A stretch of 60,901 nucleotides of DNA, taken from the NCBI GenBank assembly GCA_027596035.1, contig JADGJA010000041.1:1-60901 (forward strand). The letters run 5' to 3'. The DNA is from Thoreauomyces humboldtii. Taxonomy: Eukaryota; Chytridiomycota; Chytridiomycetes; Spizellomycetales; Powellomycetaceae. The position numbers and the translations under genes are program-made. Within the stretch, counting starts at the first letter, position 1; each line of letters opens with the position of its first letter. Below are positions 1-9,800 of this stretch, one piece after another. A model generated the notes under the pieces. That model did not search any database, was not told the DNA's origin, and was given only the letters and a program-made list of their open reading frames with translations.

Positions 1-731
1 GGCTGGGCAGGAGTCTTGGGAGTGGGGACGGGTGCGGGTGCGGGTGCGACAGCTCCGTTGACGGTGATGGGAAGGGCACCGTTGGGGAGCACCTTCTTGT
101 ACATTGGTCGGTTGGATCCGTCGCCGTTGTCGGTGGGCTGACCGGGGACGGCCCACAGGTGATCCTTGAGCTGGATGCCACCGGTGATGGCACCCTTGTG
201 CTGCGAGAGGACCTTGCAGTTGAAGCAGTCCATGTACATCTCCGAGTTGGAGTCGTCCGGGTTGGGGATCCAGGTCCAGGAGCAGATGCAGTCGTCGCAC
301 TCGGGAAGGTTGTCGGGGACGTTGAACGAGACAGAGTGGTCCACGTTCAGGGTCGGACAGTTTGCGTTCATGGAGAACATGGTGAAGTCGTTGATGCTGG
401 GGTTGTCACCCTTGTAGGCGATGGAAAGACCGCATCCACCGCCGCCGTGGAAAGCCGACGTGTCCGTGCAGATCGAGGCCGCTCGCGATGGGTTGGAGTT
501 GGCCTCTCCGCACACGACGTTGAGGTTCATGGGCTTTCCAGCGGTGATGGCGAACTGACCAGCAGCGTCGCTCTTCTTCTTGCCGTGGCAGAACCAGTTG
601 GGAGTGTCGCGGTTGAGAGGGGTCTCGAGGTTGTCGTCGGAGTGACCCCAAACGGAAGGATCGGAGATCATCATGTGGGCCTGGGCGATGAGAGGCATGG
701 CCGCTAGCACGGTGAGGGCGAGGCGAGTCAT
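1..731 (-). CDS. Secreted AA11-like lytic polysaccharide monooxygenase (3' end outside window)
   Basis: An uninterrupted 243-codon reading frame starts at ATG 731 and runs off the left edge. Residues 1-18 form a signal peptide (MTRLALTVLAAMPLIAQA), so the mature protein would begin with His19, the N-terminal copper ligand of LPMOs. A second His lies in SAFHGGGGCG (His95), matching the conserved HGGGSC segment of family AA11, and the EMYMDC stretch near residue 164 carries the usual axial Tyr (Tyr166). Paired cysteines suit a secreted fold. After about residue 225 the chain becomes a Pro/Ala linker, suggesting a C-terminal extension or binding module beyond the window. AA11 enzymes oxidatively cleave chitin; the substrate here is inferred from family only. 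It is divergent to the DUF4336 gene. The family assignment is fairly safe; a close non-AA11 LPMO-like clade is the alternative. Confidence 0.82.
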   Translation of the reverse strand, partial: MTRLALTVLAAMPLIAQAHMMISDPSVWGHSDDNLETPLNRDTPNWFCHGKKKSDAAGQFAITAGKPMNLNVVCGEANSNPSRAASICTDTSAFHGGGGCGLSIAYKGDNPSINDFTMFSMNANCPTLNVDHSVSFNVPDNLPECDDCICSWTWIPNPDDSNSEMYMDCFNCKVLSQHKGAITGGIQLKDHLWAVPGQPTDNGDGSNRPMYKKVLPNGALPITVNGAVAPAPAPVPTPKTPAQ

Positions 732-1405
732 GGTTGGCGGTGGGTAGCAGAGAGGTAAACGATTGAGATGTTTGTTGCAGGAGTTCCTTTCTGTAGGAGC
801 AAGGACGGGCCGACAAGTATGTCCTCGCCTTTATCTCCGTTCTGCGGGGGATCCCTCGCTCGGTGGGGAGGTACGGCAGCGAGCCGCTTGCCAGGCGGGG
901 AGGCGCAGGAAGGCTGGGAAACCTTGCAAAGTGTACACTTCACTTGTCGTTCGTCGCACCTTGGGCAGCGCAAAAATGCATGTCTACACACACAGAGAGA
1001 CCTGGCAAAAGTGTCAGAAAAAAGGACAAGAAACTGTCATTTTTTCACTCCTTTGCCTTTCGTCTCTCCCCTTTTTTCCCTTTCGGCGCGGTACCAGCCG
1101 GGGAACCAGTGGAACGTGGCTTCATCCGGTGCTTCGGTACCGCCGGAAAACTGTCGAACGTGGCTTTTCCACGTTTTCTATTCCAGTTACCATGGGCGGT
1201 GGCCCTTCTTGCTGTGGGGGCTGGTACAGCCATTACCTGTAACTTGTTGCGTCACTGCGGCTCTGCATCATGCATGAGTCACACACCCTCGTTTCTTCTC
1301 CTGTCCGTTTTTCCCGCCGATCTCTCCATGCGATGCCTGCCTGGGCTCTCTGCTTTCCCGTCCCTCATCATCATCATCATCCAGCCACTCGTGCGATTCG
1401 ATAAA
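732..1405. promoter_or_regulatory. Divergent intergenic region between the LPMO and DUF4336 genes
   Basis: This 674-base stretch separates two divergently transcribed genes and should carry both promoters. Open frames cross it (one reaches back to 863 in the DUF4336 frame), but they show no family similarity and the residues upstream of 1406 look like translated non-coding sequence. Pyrimidine-rich tracts occur near 1040-1085 and 1290-1320. No convincing TATA box was identified. Confidence 0.5.
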
Positions 1406-2326
1406 ATGCTAAGCAGCATCAATCGCCTGCTTCTTTGCATAGCAGTCATTCTCTCGGTTCCCTTCTTTACCGCACCTTCTCCTCTCGCTCTCGCAATGGC
1501 TTCCTCTGCCCAAACGTCCGCTGTCCGCACTCAGAAACTGGACTCGTCCATCACCCTCTTCTCGCGTCCCTTCACCCGCTCAGGCGTCCTCCCCATCGGC
1601 ATCCGCATGACCGCCGTCGTCCTCAGGAACAAGGACGTCGCACTCATCTCCCCGACCCCGCTCGACTCGGAAACCGAGAGTGGCATCGCGGCACTCGGAG
1701 GACAGGTCAAGTACATCATCGCTCCCAACGTCGTCCACCATCTCTCCATCGAGGACTGGAAGAAAAGATACCCATCCGCCAAGCTCATCGGCGTCAAGGG
1801 TCTGGTCGAAAAGCACCCCGACGTGACCTTCGACGGCGTCATCGGCGTGGACGACCCGAAGACGGCCAGATACGGCTTCGAGGACGAGATCGAGTACAGG
1901 CACTTTTCGGGATCGGCCAACCAGGACACGGCATACTACCACAAGGACACGGAGACGATGATCGCCGCCGATCTCATGTTCAACCTCCCACCTACCCAAC
2001 AATACCCTCCAGGATTCAAGTTCGGCTTCCTGGCAACTCGCATATACCCGTACCTGAATCCGTTCACGGCCACCCATCGCTTCTTCACCAAGCACGCTCT
2101 GTCTAAGGACGCCAAGCAGACCACCGAGGACGTGCGATTCGTCGCCGAGAACTGGAAGGTCAAGCGTTACGGTGAGATGTTTTTCTTGGCCAGAGCCCGT
2201 GAAGGTGTACCCGTTTGTACTGACATTCACAACTTCATCTGTTTTTTTTCAGTACCTTCCCACGGTGACGTGATCGAGGATGGCGGAGACAAGGCCTTCC
2301 GAGCCGCTTGGGCTTGGTGTTTCTGA
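1406..2326 (+). CDS. DUF4336 family protein with N-terminal targeting sequence
   Basis: Two exons, 1406-2171 and 2253-2326, give 279 codons; the 81-nt intron begins GTGAGA and ends in a long T tract plus AG. The body matches DUF4336 (PF14234), a metallo-beta-lactamase-like family of fungi, plants and bacteria. Recognisable blocks are IAPNVVHHLSIEDW, the TMIAADLMFNLPP segment and the C-terminal HGDVI...FRAAWAWCF end, which only appears after splicing. ATG 1406 gives a hydrophobic leader (MLSSINRLLLCIAVILSV) that could be a signal or mitochondrial sequence; ATG 1496, 30 codons downstream and in frame, is the alternative start if the mature protein is cytosolic. The intron is a multiple of three and has no stop, so a naive ORF call retains it. 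The biochemical function of the family is unknown to me. Confidence 0.83.
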   Translation: MLSSINRLLLCIAVILSVPFFTAPSPLALAMASSAQTSAVRTQKLDSSITLFSRPFTRSGVLPIGIRMTAVVLRNKDVALISPTPLDSETESGIAALGGQVKYIIAPNVVHHLSIEDWKKRYPSAKLIGVKGLVEKHPDVTFDGVIGVDDPKTARYGFEDEIEYRHFSGSANQDTAYYHKDTETMIAADLMFNLPPTQQYPPGFKFGFLATRIYPYLNPFTATHRFFTKHALSKDAKQTTEDVRFVAENWKVKRYGEMFFLARAREGVPVCTDIHNFICFFSVPSHGDVIEDGGDKAFRAAWAWCF

Positions 2327-2641
2327 ATGCTTCAAGAGACGATCAATGATCGTCTCGAAATTTGCCATGATAAATCTCTGTACATATAATTCTTGGATGC
2401 TCATCGGCGCTTTCAGCATTAAGCTTGTATCACTCCTAGCGAACTTGGTGTAGTCATTGAGAACTGCCTACCCCTCTCCCTTCCAGCAAAATGACCGCCA
2501 CGTTCGAGCCACCGTCATGTTGCCAGCGGCACACCCTTCCCAGTGTTACGTGATGTCGTTCACTTATTAAGGACGATGACGGAGTCAGTCCGCTCCCGTG
2601 CTTTCAAACATAAGCTTTGGTCGAGCTATTCGTGCAGGGTT
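2327..2641. other. Convergent 3' intergenic region
   Basis: About 315 bases between the ends of the DUF4336 gene (+) and the F-box-like gene (-). A short inverted repeat follows the DUF4336 stop (GAGACGATC at 2336-2344 and GATCGTCTC at 2348-2356). Nothing else was recognised. Confidence 0.4.
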
Positions 2642-3904
2642 TCATCTTTCCGGCCGCTCCCTGCTTCCATCGCATTGCGAATTGCTACACGATGAACCTC
2701 TCGATAGCCGCTTCGAAGTCTTGGGTGACGTAGGGACCGAGGGAGGAGCATTCATCCGCATAGAGCTGCCCGCTTCCTCGAAGTCGTTCCAAAGCAGATG
2801 GAAGGAAACGTCCCAGACGTCCGGGTTGAGTGCAACAGCCGCGACGGCCTCCACGCTCGATCCGAGCAGACGCGTGCCTCCGATCAGGATGAGCGTCTTG
2901 ATGCCGAGTTCCCGTTGCGGGGACGGAAGGTTCGGGATGATGTTGGTTTGCAGATGATTGGAGTGATCGTCCACGACGATGGTCTTTCGCTTCCGGATAT
3001 TTCTGACTACGCGATTCAAGAAGGGAGAATCCGGAAGTGGGCCGATTATTAGCCACTGCAGGAACGCTCCGGCGGTTTTTGGCTCGAGTACCGTCATGGA
3101 GTCGACCTCCCTAATCCATCGGTCCGGTGGTATCGACCACGGGTCCAGAAAGCCCGTGGCGCTACAGTAATCAAACATTTCCAGAGTTCCAATTTTGATA
3201 TGGAGCCGCCGACTCTCGGCCACAAGCGCGACCATGTCTACTTTCGGATAGGATGCAATGCCCGCGACGGCGTCGAGCACCTCCGTAAAGCCGTTGTTCA
3301 TCACCCAGCAGAGACACAGGTTTTGCCACTGTGGCATGGACAAAAGCGTCGGGTGCGTCATTAGTCCCACCATATATTCCACGGCTCCATCACCGCCGTA
3401 GGGCCCGTGAAATAGGAAGGTCGCCTGATTGAAAGGTGAAGGCGCACCCTCGCTGTGACGCTTTTCAAGGATTCGCATGAACAGCGCCTGTCCATCAGGG
3501 TCCGAGAGCAAACAGTCGAGGGGCTCGATCTCGGAGCAGTGATCGACAAAGTCCATTCGCCCTTGTCTCTGATACTTGAAAAGGATCCTCTGAAGCGCGC
3601 CGCTCGGGTAAGTCGGACGACTCCAAGGCAAGCCCGGGACCCTATGGCGACGACGATGGGCACTGAGGATCTCGATTGCAGGAAATGCCTGAGGGTGATC
3701 GATGTCGAAGCGACGAGCCATGACTGACGAGTGGGACTCGCCACTTTTCCCCCGTTGGAGATCGACCCACTTCCGTGCGGTGGTGATGGGACATTGGTAA
3801 CTCTGAAGCGAACGCTTGTCCCATGGAAGCTGGTCGAAGGGCAAGTAGTCCCAGATGAAAGCGTACAGCTCGGGTGGAAGGCTGTGAATGTTGGAATACA
3901 TCAT
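2642..3904 (-). CDS. Orphan protein with F-box-like N-terminus
   Basis: A single open frame of 420 codons starts at ATG 3904. The first 30 residues (MMYSNIHSLPPELYAFIWDY and following LPFDQL) resemble an F-box or F-box-like helix pair. The rest is mixed helical with no family I recognise, perhaps degenerate ankyrin-like repeats around residues 150-260 (hydrophobic blocks such as GLMTHPTLL and NNGFTEVLDAV). No intron signals are needed to keep it open. The final 35 residues turn Ser/Pro-rich, whereas another frame over the same bases ends in a more protein-like tail (TQDFEAAIERFIV), so a frameshift or missed splice near 2750 is possible. If the F-box is real the protein would be an SCF substrate adaptor; that is inference. 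Confidence 0.55.
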   Translation of the reverse strand: MMYSNIHSLPPELYAFIWDYLPFDQLPWDKRSLQSYQCPITTARKWVDLQRGKSGESHSSVMARRFDIDHPQAFPAIEILSAHRRRHRVPGLPWSRPTYPSGALQRILFKYQRQGRMDFVDHCSEIEPLDCLLSDPDGQALFMRILEKRHSEGAPSPFNQATFLFHGPYGGDGAVEYMVGLMTHPTLLSMPQWQNLCLCWVMNNGFTEVLDAVAGIASYPKVDMVALVAESRRLHIKIGTLEMFDYCSATGFLDPWSIPPDRWIREVDSMTVLEPKTAGAFLQWLIIGPLPDSPFLNRVVRNIRKRKTIVVDDHSNHLQTNIIPNLPSPQRELGIKTLILIGGTRLLGSSVEAVAAVALNPDVWDVSFHLLWNDFEEAGSSMRMNAPPSVPTSPKTSKRLSRGSSCSNSQCDGSRERPER

Positions 3905-4779
3905 CCAACCCTGGTTATCAATCCTTTTGTGTAGCTCATTGGTCTAATCTAACAGTGAATGTCTAGCATTTGTTCGGATGGGTTCTGGAAAACTGCGACT
4001 CCCAAGGCCTCGAGTGCGACGGTGTACCAGGTACCGGGACGTAGGAGAGGTTTTTGCAACCATGGTACCGGTTTCGCTGTTCGAAATCTACGACCAGTAT
4101 ATTTATTGCCTCCTCCAAATATTGCTTGCTCCTACCGATTTGTTTTTCCTTCACATTCTCCGCGATGGTTCTGGGTCTGGACTCCGGACAAGACCGTATC
4201 GAAGCCCTTTGCGACGAGACCCTCGACGGGATGATGTACAGTATGGGTACGAGTACAGGAGAGGGGTTAACTCGTCGATCTTCGATAGCTCAATGCAACC
4301 GTTGGGTTGTCGGATGTCCCGCTCCGAAATCTATGACAGCTTCTAAGCAAGCTTCGAACACATGGTCGCTGTCGCCGGGCGCAATGGACACGTTGTGAGC
4401 TCCTTCCCGAAGCATTGCCCGCACGGTCGATCCGCCAAAAGGCGGTACGAAGTGATTTTGCGCGTTGGAGCCGAGCCGACGCAGAAATTGAAATGGCCGG
4501 TCACGGACGTTGGCGTCGATCGTGGGTGACACGCGCGTGGGAGATGGGGGAGCAGGACAACGTGTATCACTGAACTTCCAACTGGTCATAAAACCTGTCG
4601 GCGCCCGCCCTCCTGCCCTGCTGCGGAAGTCACCCGCGAATCCCTTGCGCCGGCATACCCCGAGTATTTGACCTGACGGCCTCATCTTCATAAACAGAAT
4701 CTCGTCGCGACGGCAATGTCACGTATCAAGCCTGCGGCGGCAGTTTCAACCGCACCTTTCCATCATGAACTATCTTAGT

Positions 4780-4855
4780 GTACAGAAATGTCAAGTCATT
4801 TAGGATGCCACCAATTGCATCGTGAATTATCCTAAATGACTTGACGTTTCTGTAC
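4780..4855. repeat. 27-bp inverted repeat (hairpin)
   Basis: The left arm at 4780-4806 and the right arm at 4829-4855 are reverse complements with one mismatch, separated by a 22-nt loop. A 20-bp direct repeat (near 4563 and 4860) brackets a roughly 300-bp interval containing the hairpin. This could be a foldback or MITE-like remnant, or a structured transcript; no coding relationship was found. Confidence 0.8.
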
Positions 4856-5316
4856 GCTATGTATCGCTGAACTTCCAACTAACGTGGTTGCGGAGTGATA
4901 TGAAGATGACCCAAAGCAGAGGTAGTAGCGACCAAAACGTTTTCGACCAGCTTAGCCCAGAAGAAACGCTCAACGAGGGGACACTAGCGACGATCTCCAT
5001 GGACATCGAGGGAGGGAGAGGTGGAGTAGACACCACGGAGGTGATCGCTTCAGAGCTCTGCTCAGCTCCTTCTGCGGACGCCTCGTATGCTGGCAAATCG
5101 TCACCATAGAACCTATGAGAGATAGAAGCGTGAATAAGGATTTGGTAGATGAAGATGCCTTCCTTTGCGAGACGGCCCCGTCACCTACTTTAGCACCCAC
5201 GGGATGGGGGAGGTAGTTCCGAACATGATCTTGTTGCGGTTTTTTGCTGCCAAGTCTGCAAGATTGGGGGCAGAGGGGGGGAAGCATAATGTAGTTAGCC
5301 AGCAGTTCCTAGCCCA

Positions 5317-5340
5317 TCTCTCTCTCTCTCTCTCTCTCTC
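5317..5340. repeat. (TC)12 microsatellite
   Basis: Twelve uninterrupted TC units at 5317-5340, followed by a diverged pyrimidine tract. It is roughly complementary to the GA tract 330 bases downstream. Confidence 0.9.
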
Positions 5341-5670
5341 AGTCACTGTCTCAGTAACCCTCGCAGCCTTGTGTCTCGTTCTAGATTCTCCATTCTTACC
5401 GTAGAGCGCAGACGCGGACCGCGCATCGAAGGGTTCAAGAGCCAGTGTGAGCCGAACGAAGCACGGATCGATAAACATGCCCACGCGGCGGATTAACTGG
5501 AACAGGCGCAAGGAAAGTCTTGCGCCATCGATCTTGCGTGTGAAGGCTGACCACTCATCCCAAGATATCACTGTTTTGACACCCTTGTGGACGAAGATCT
5601 TGTCATGAGGTTGCGTGATGTCGCCAGTCCTAGTTACGGTCGGTTTGTTGGGCCATGCATTCACGAGCAT

Positions 5671-5711
5671 CGAGAGACAGAGAGAGAGACGGAGAGAGAG
5701 AGAGAGAGTCG
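5671..5711. repeat. GA-rich microsatellite
   Basis: An imperfect GA repeat with AC and CGG interruptions at 5671-5711. With the TC tract at 5317-5340 it forms opposite-polarity simple repeats that could pair. Confidence 0.85.
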
Positions 5712-6803
5712 AAAAGAGAAAGATAAAAATTGGGGAGAAGGGAAGTAGTTATCGTGGCTCTTGGAGAGGAGGAAGCGGGGGCATTCTTGTAATTTTTGGA
5801 GAAGGCGCTCTTGCCTCCTACAATCTCCGTCAGTCAAGCTTCAGAGCGACTGTCTCCTCTCGCGCACGTACGATTCCTCCGATGAGGAGAGAAGGGAACT
5901 GTCCCCCCCCCAGTGCCAGCGCCTGTTGCGGCATCCTCTTCCGCTGTGGCCTGTGTTCTGGCAACCGGAACATCAAGATTGAAGTCGGTGATGATCTGTG
6001 ACTGGCTGTGGTTGAAGCGCTTGATAAACTGCCGCTTAGCATGATTGACGCCGCATGGAGGCACCGGGGGAAAGCAGCGGAGTTGGGGTGCGCACACCTG
6101 CCGAAATGACTCATCGAGGCGTCGAGAGAGAGGGCCAACCCCGGGCCAACCGCTCATCAGGGATGGAAGACGGCTTGGAGGGGTGCACTGCTTTATCGAC
6201 TGTATCAGCAACGCAGAGACAAACAATCACAATCGTTTTAGGGGTCACTGCGTGGCAGTGTCCGAGGAACAGATATCATTGATCCCTAGAGATCAGGAAC
6301 TGAAACCCGACGACCTGACCGACGCTGTTAGTTGGCAACATAACCTCTCCGTCCGGGTCCCCTGCCTGAACCGATGATGCGCAATCATCAGATTCGGCGC
6401 CGCGAGCGAAACTCAGTACTGATGCTGGAATGTCCCTTTTCAAACTATCGATTTGTCAGTCTTTCGGTCGGCCATACCTCTCATGCGAGCAGCCTTTAAT
6501 CCTCGGTTCACGACAATTCCACGGTTCTTTCATCAATACCGCGAATGAATATGTTCAGCGTTGCCTAATCAGCGGCGGATTGTCTTCTTGCAAGCCGCCC
6601 GTAACGGGTTGTTGCGTTTGGATTCTCGCTGCTGCCATCGCACTCCCTGGCTCCATCTGGCTCCATCCCATGCACGCTGTCAGTTTCCTCTTTGTCCTTA
6701 CATGGATGCATGTAGCGCTGAAGTTGCATATTCCTCTTAGCTAGTAGATGAAATGACATGATTATTAAGAGTAACTTGTTACTCGAACCGGAGTGGTGAG
6801 AAG

Positions 6804-9800
6804 TCAAGCAAACAGATTCTGAGTCTGACTCGGCACCTGCCACGGCCTCTCGCCTCTGCTCGAACCACCTATGCCCGATCCAAACCCGCCTCTCGTGCCG
6901 CGTGATGAGAATCTTTGTATCGCGTCGACCCTACTCTGCAGATGATGAATGTACGCTTGCACCTCTCCTCGGAACTTCCCGGCTCGCACGAGGTCGTTTC
7001 GTTGCTCCATCCGCGCTAGTAGTTGGTCGAGCAGGGAGTACGATATCCAAGCTGGGTTTGGGGGCAGCCCGTGCAAGGTTGGTTGGCGTTGCTGTGGGTT
7101 AGACGAAGTGGGTTCCGGTTAGATGTTGCGGGTAAAGTACAAGCATGAGAGCATAGCGGGTTTGGCGATTTATTTACCAGTCGGAGGTAGTCGGTGAAGA
7201 ACCGGACTGCGGCTTCCAGAAGGTCGTATTTGAGATAAAGTCGCAGAAGATCCTCTGGGCTGTTGGTCTGTACGTTCCGTGCAAAAAGCTGTCAGGACCC
7301 GCTGCGTTTTACATACTGCTAAACTGTGGTTCCCTGGATCTTCTTACATTATAGTATGATGTCAGCCAAAGCGGCAGACTGATCTCACGATCGATGTGGA
7401 GTATGCGGTCAATGACAGCTCTTCGGTATGAACGTCCATTGGTGGGTCCGTCGTGGGCGAGTAGATACTCGCTCAGCGTTCGCCAGGCTCGCTCCGAAGC
7501 CGTTCCTCCGCGGGATGGTGAAAAGTCGTTCGTCAACGATTCGTCGATGCTGAAAATAAAGCAGAGACGATTGTGAGTCGTGTCACTCGGATCCGCAAAT
7601 CAGGCCTCGGATAACTGTTCAGCTTACCTTGCATCTGCACTTCGCTTACTCAACCACACGCACTTCTCCGCCATGCTCTCGTACACCTTGGTAAGGTCCA
7701 GACCCAACTGCAGTCCGAGGCTCAATGCGTCGTCGTAGCGGTTGGCGGCAACGTACATGGCTAGCGCATCGGATGGGGTGGGGAGGCCCTCGCTGTTCTG
7801 CGCGGCGGGAGTGGCGTAGAGCTTGAGCTTAGCGAGGCCCAGTGCATATTCTCTTTGTATGTGAGTGACCCGAATGGCGCGAACGTCTGCGGAATCATGT
7901 CTGGAGCTCCTCACTAACAGAGAGATGGACGGAAATCAGATCGTGAGGTAAAGGGTGGAACTGGACCCCTTGACCTACCTGAACTACTGTCGGAGTCTAC
8001 GCGATCCAAACGTCGTCGTTTCCGAGACTGCACGGAGAGCGCGACAGCGTTGAGCGACGTTGGCCCTCCTATCAATCGATCAAATGTCCTTACCGTTCGC
8101 TCTGAAGACACCAGAAGCCATGCGTTTTCCGGATCGACCGATCGCAAGGCATTGATGCTGGCGAGGTATCCCGCGCATTGCTCCCGCAGAGCGTCCATCG
8201 ATCGAAGCTTGGAGCCTGGAGCGCGGGAGGCTAAGTCGATCCTCTGCGCGTACATGTACATGGCGGACGCAGCTATTTCAAAGCGACAGATCGCTTGCGT
8301 ATGAGGATCTCGTTGATGAAGCACCAGCTTCCCGATAGTGAAGCACACTTACCTGTGCGATAATCGTTTCGACTGACAGAGTAGCTGAAGTACACTCGGT
8401 GATAGTTGGGCCCATGGTTCGTCAGGCAATCTTCGATGTTTGTGGTACGGATTTTGTTGACGAGTTCGAGCTCGAGCTCCTCTTGCAAACCGTCGAAGGA
8501 AAACTTGCCGCAAAGACCGTCGATGTGGCCCGTTTCGCACATGCGACCCACGAGGAGGCGCAAACAGTTGAGGCGACTGCACACGAAGGTCACCGTGTGA
8601 GGCCATTGAAGACCACAACCTTTGATGACTAACTTTCAACTCACATCTGCTTGTCGGGATTGCTGATGACGGCGGTGTGCGCACCCTCAAAGTCTTCGAT
8701 GGAAAGACAGTGTCGAAAGTTCTCGTTCCACAACCGCGCGGACAGTCTTCTTGTCTCAGGCGTCTCCTACAATGAAAACAGGGAAGGTCAGCTCAGGCGG
8801 AAGTATTTCCTCCTGAAGGCAAGAATCTCACCGGCGACTGTTCGAGCGTAAGTAGCGCTTGTAGTGAGTACTTCACAACAGCTCGGTCGTTCTTCTTGCG
8901 AGCGAAAAGCTGCATCAAATGTTGATAATACGCAAGCGCGCCACCCTCTGTGACGGATCGGGGAAGGATATCGGATAGTAAGGTGCCTGGAGTCAGTTCT
9001 CCCATCCCTGCATTGAAATATCAGCAAACGCTTGAGGGTTCAAATTGACGGAAGGAAAAACGGCGTTTTACCAAACTCTACGGCTGCTTCATTAAAGCAT
9101 CCTTCTGCAGCCACAAAATCACCAGCTTCGACCGCCACTCTTCCTTTCAGGTAAAAGACAGCCGGGCTCTGAGGCAGCAAGTCAACCAGCTCACTAGCCG
9201 CGGTGACGTGATGAAATCCGAGGAGTTTGTTTACAACCTGCAGTAGCGGTGCACTAGGTCGGAAATTTTGTCCTTTGAAATGATGGAGGAAGCCTAAGCG
9301 ACCAATGAACCCTTCCACTCCGAGCCTCAGAAGTCGACCGTATCCTCCCTCTCTGTGGCTCCCGAAATCAACTTCTGGGAGGAAATGCTGGGAGAGGAGA
9401 TGGAGCGCCAGCGGTTCGGTGGAGTTGGTAGGCGTCGAGGAGGCGACTTGTTCGTCCGTGATGCCAAGAGTGAGACCTTTCATTCGTCCGGTCAGAGCGC
9501 TCGGAAGACGATGGTCATGTCGCCCCGTCCCAGCGTCCTCATCCGCAGTGTCTTCCTCTGTCGACGTGGGATGCGTCTCCAACCGTTTCGCCGCAATCCA
9601 CTTTCCGATAATGTATGAATGGAGTCCTAGAGACGCCTCGAGAAGGAGGGTCTGGTCCACGGTTATGCTTTCATCTTGAATCGATTCGGCAATGTATGCA
9701 GCAAACAGGAGGACGACCAACGCGCTCCTCATCAAGTGACCGCGTTCAGTGACAGTCTGAACAAACCCCTCCACCAACAACGCGCATGTGAATCTGCTGG

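Larger units (their letters stand above)
3905..6803. other. 2.9-kb region without a confident gene
   Basis: No frame here could be tied to a family. The best candidates are minus-strand pieces at about 5834-6226 (a stretch reading RQFIKRFNHSQSQIITDFNL), at 5185-5670 (KTVISWDEWSAFTRKIDG, then interrupted by the TC microsatellite) and at 4857-5096 (a C-terminal hydrophobic tail). They could be exons of one divergent gene, but I could not connect them with splice sites. The region also holds a foldback hairpin at 4780-4855, a nearly identical 20-bp direct repeat (TGTATCRCTGAACTTCCAAC, near 4563 and 4860) and two microsatellites. Confidence 0.4.

Noticed and set aside
863..1405. N-terminal extension of the DUF4336 frame
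   Set aside because: The added residues are low-complexity translation of T/C-rich promoter sequence; ATG 1406 or 1496 gives a normal protein.
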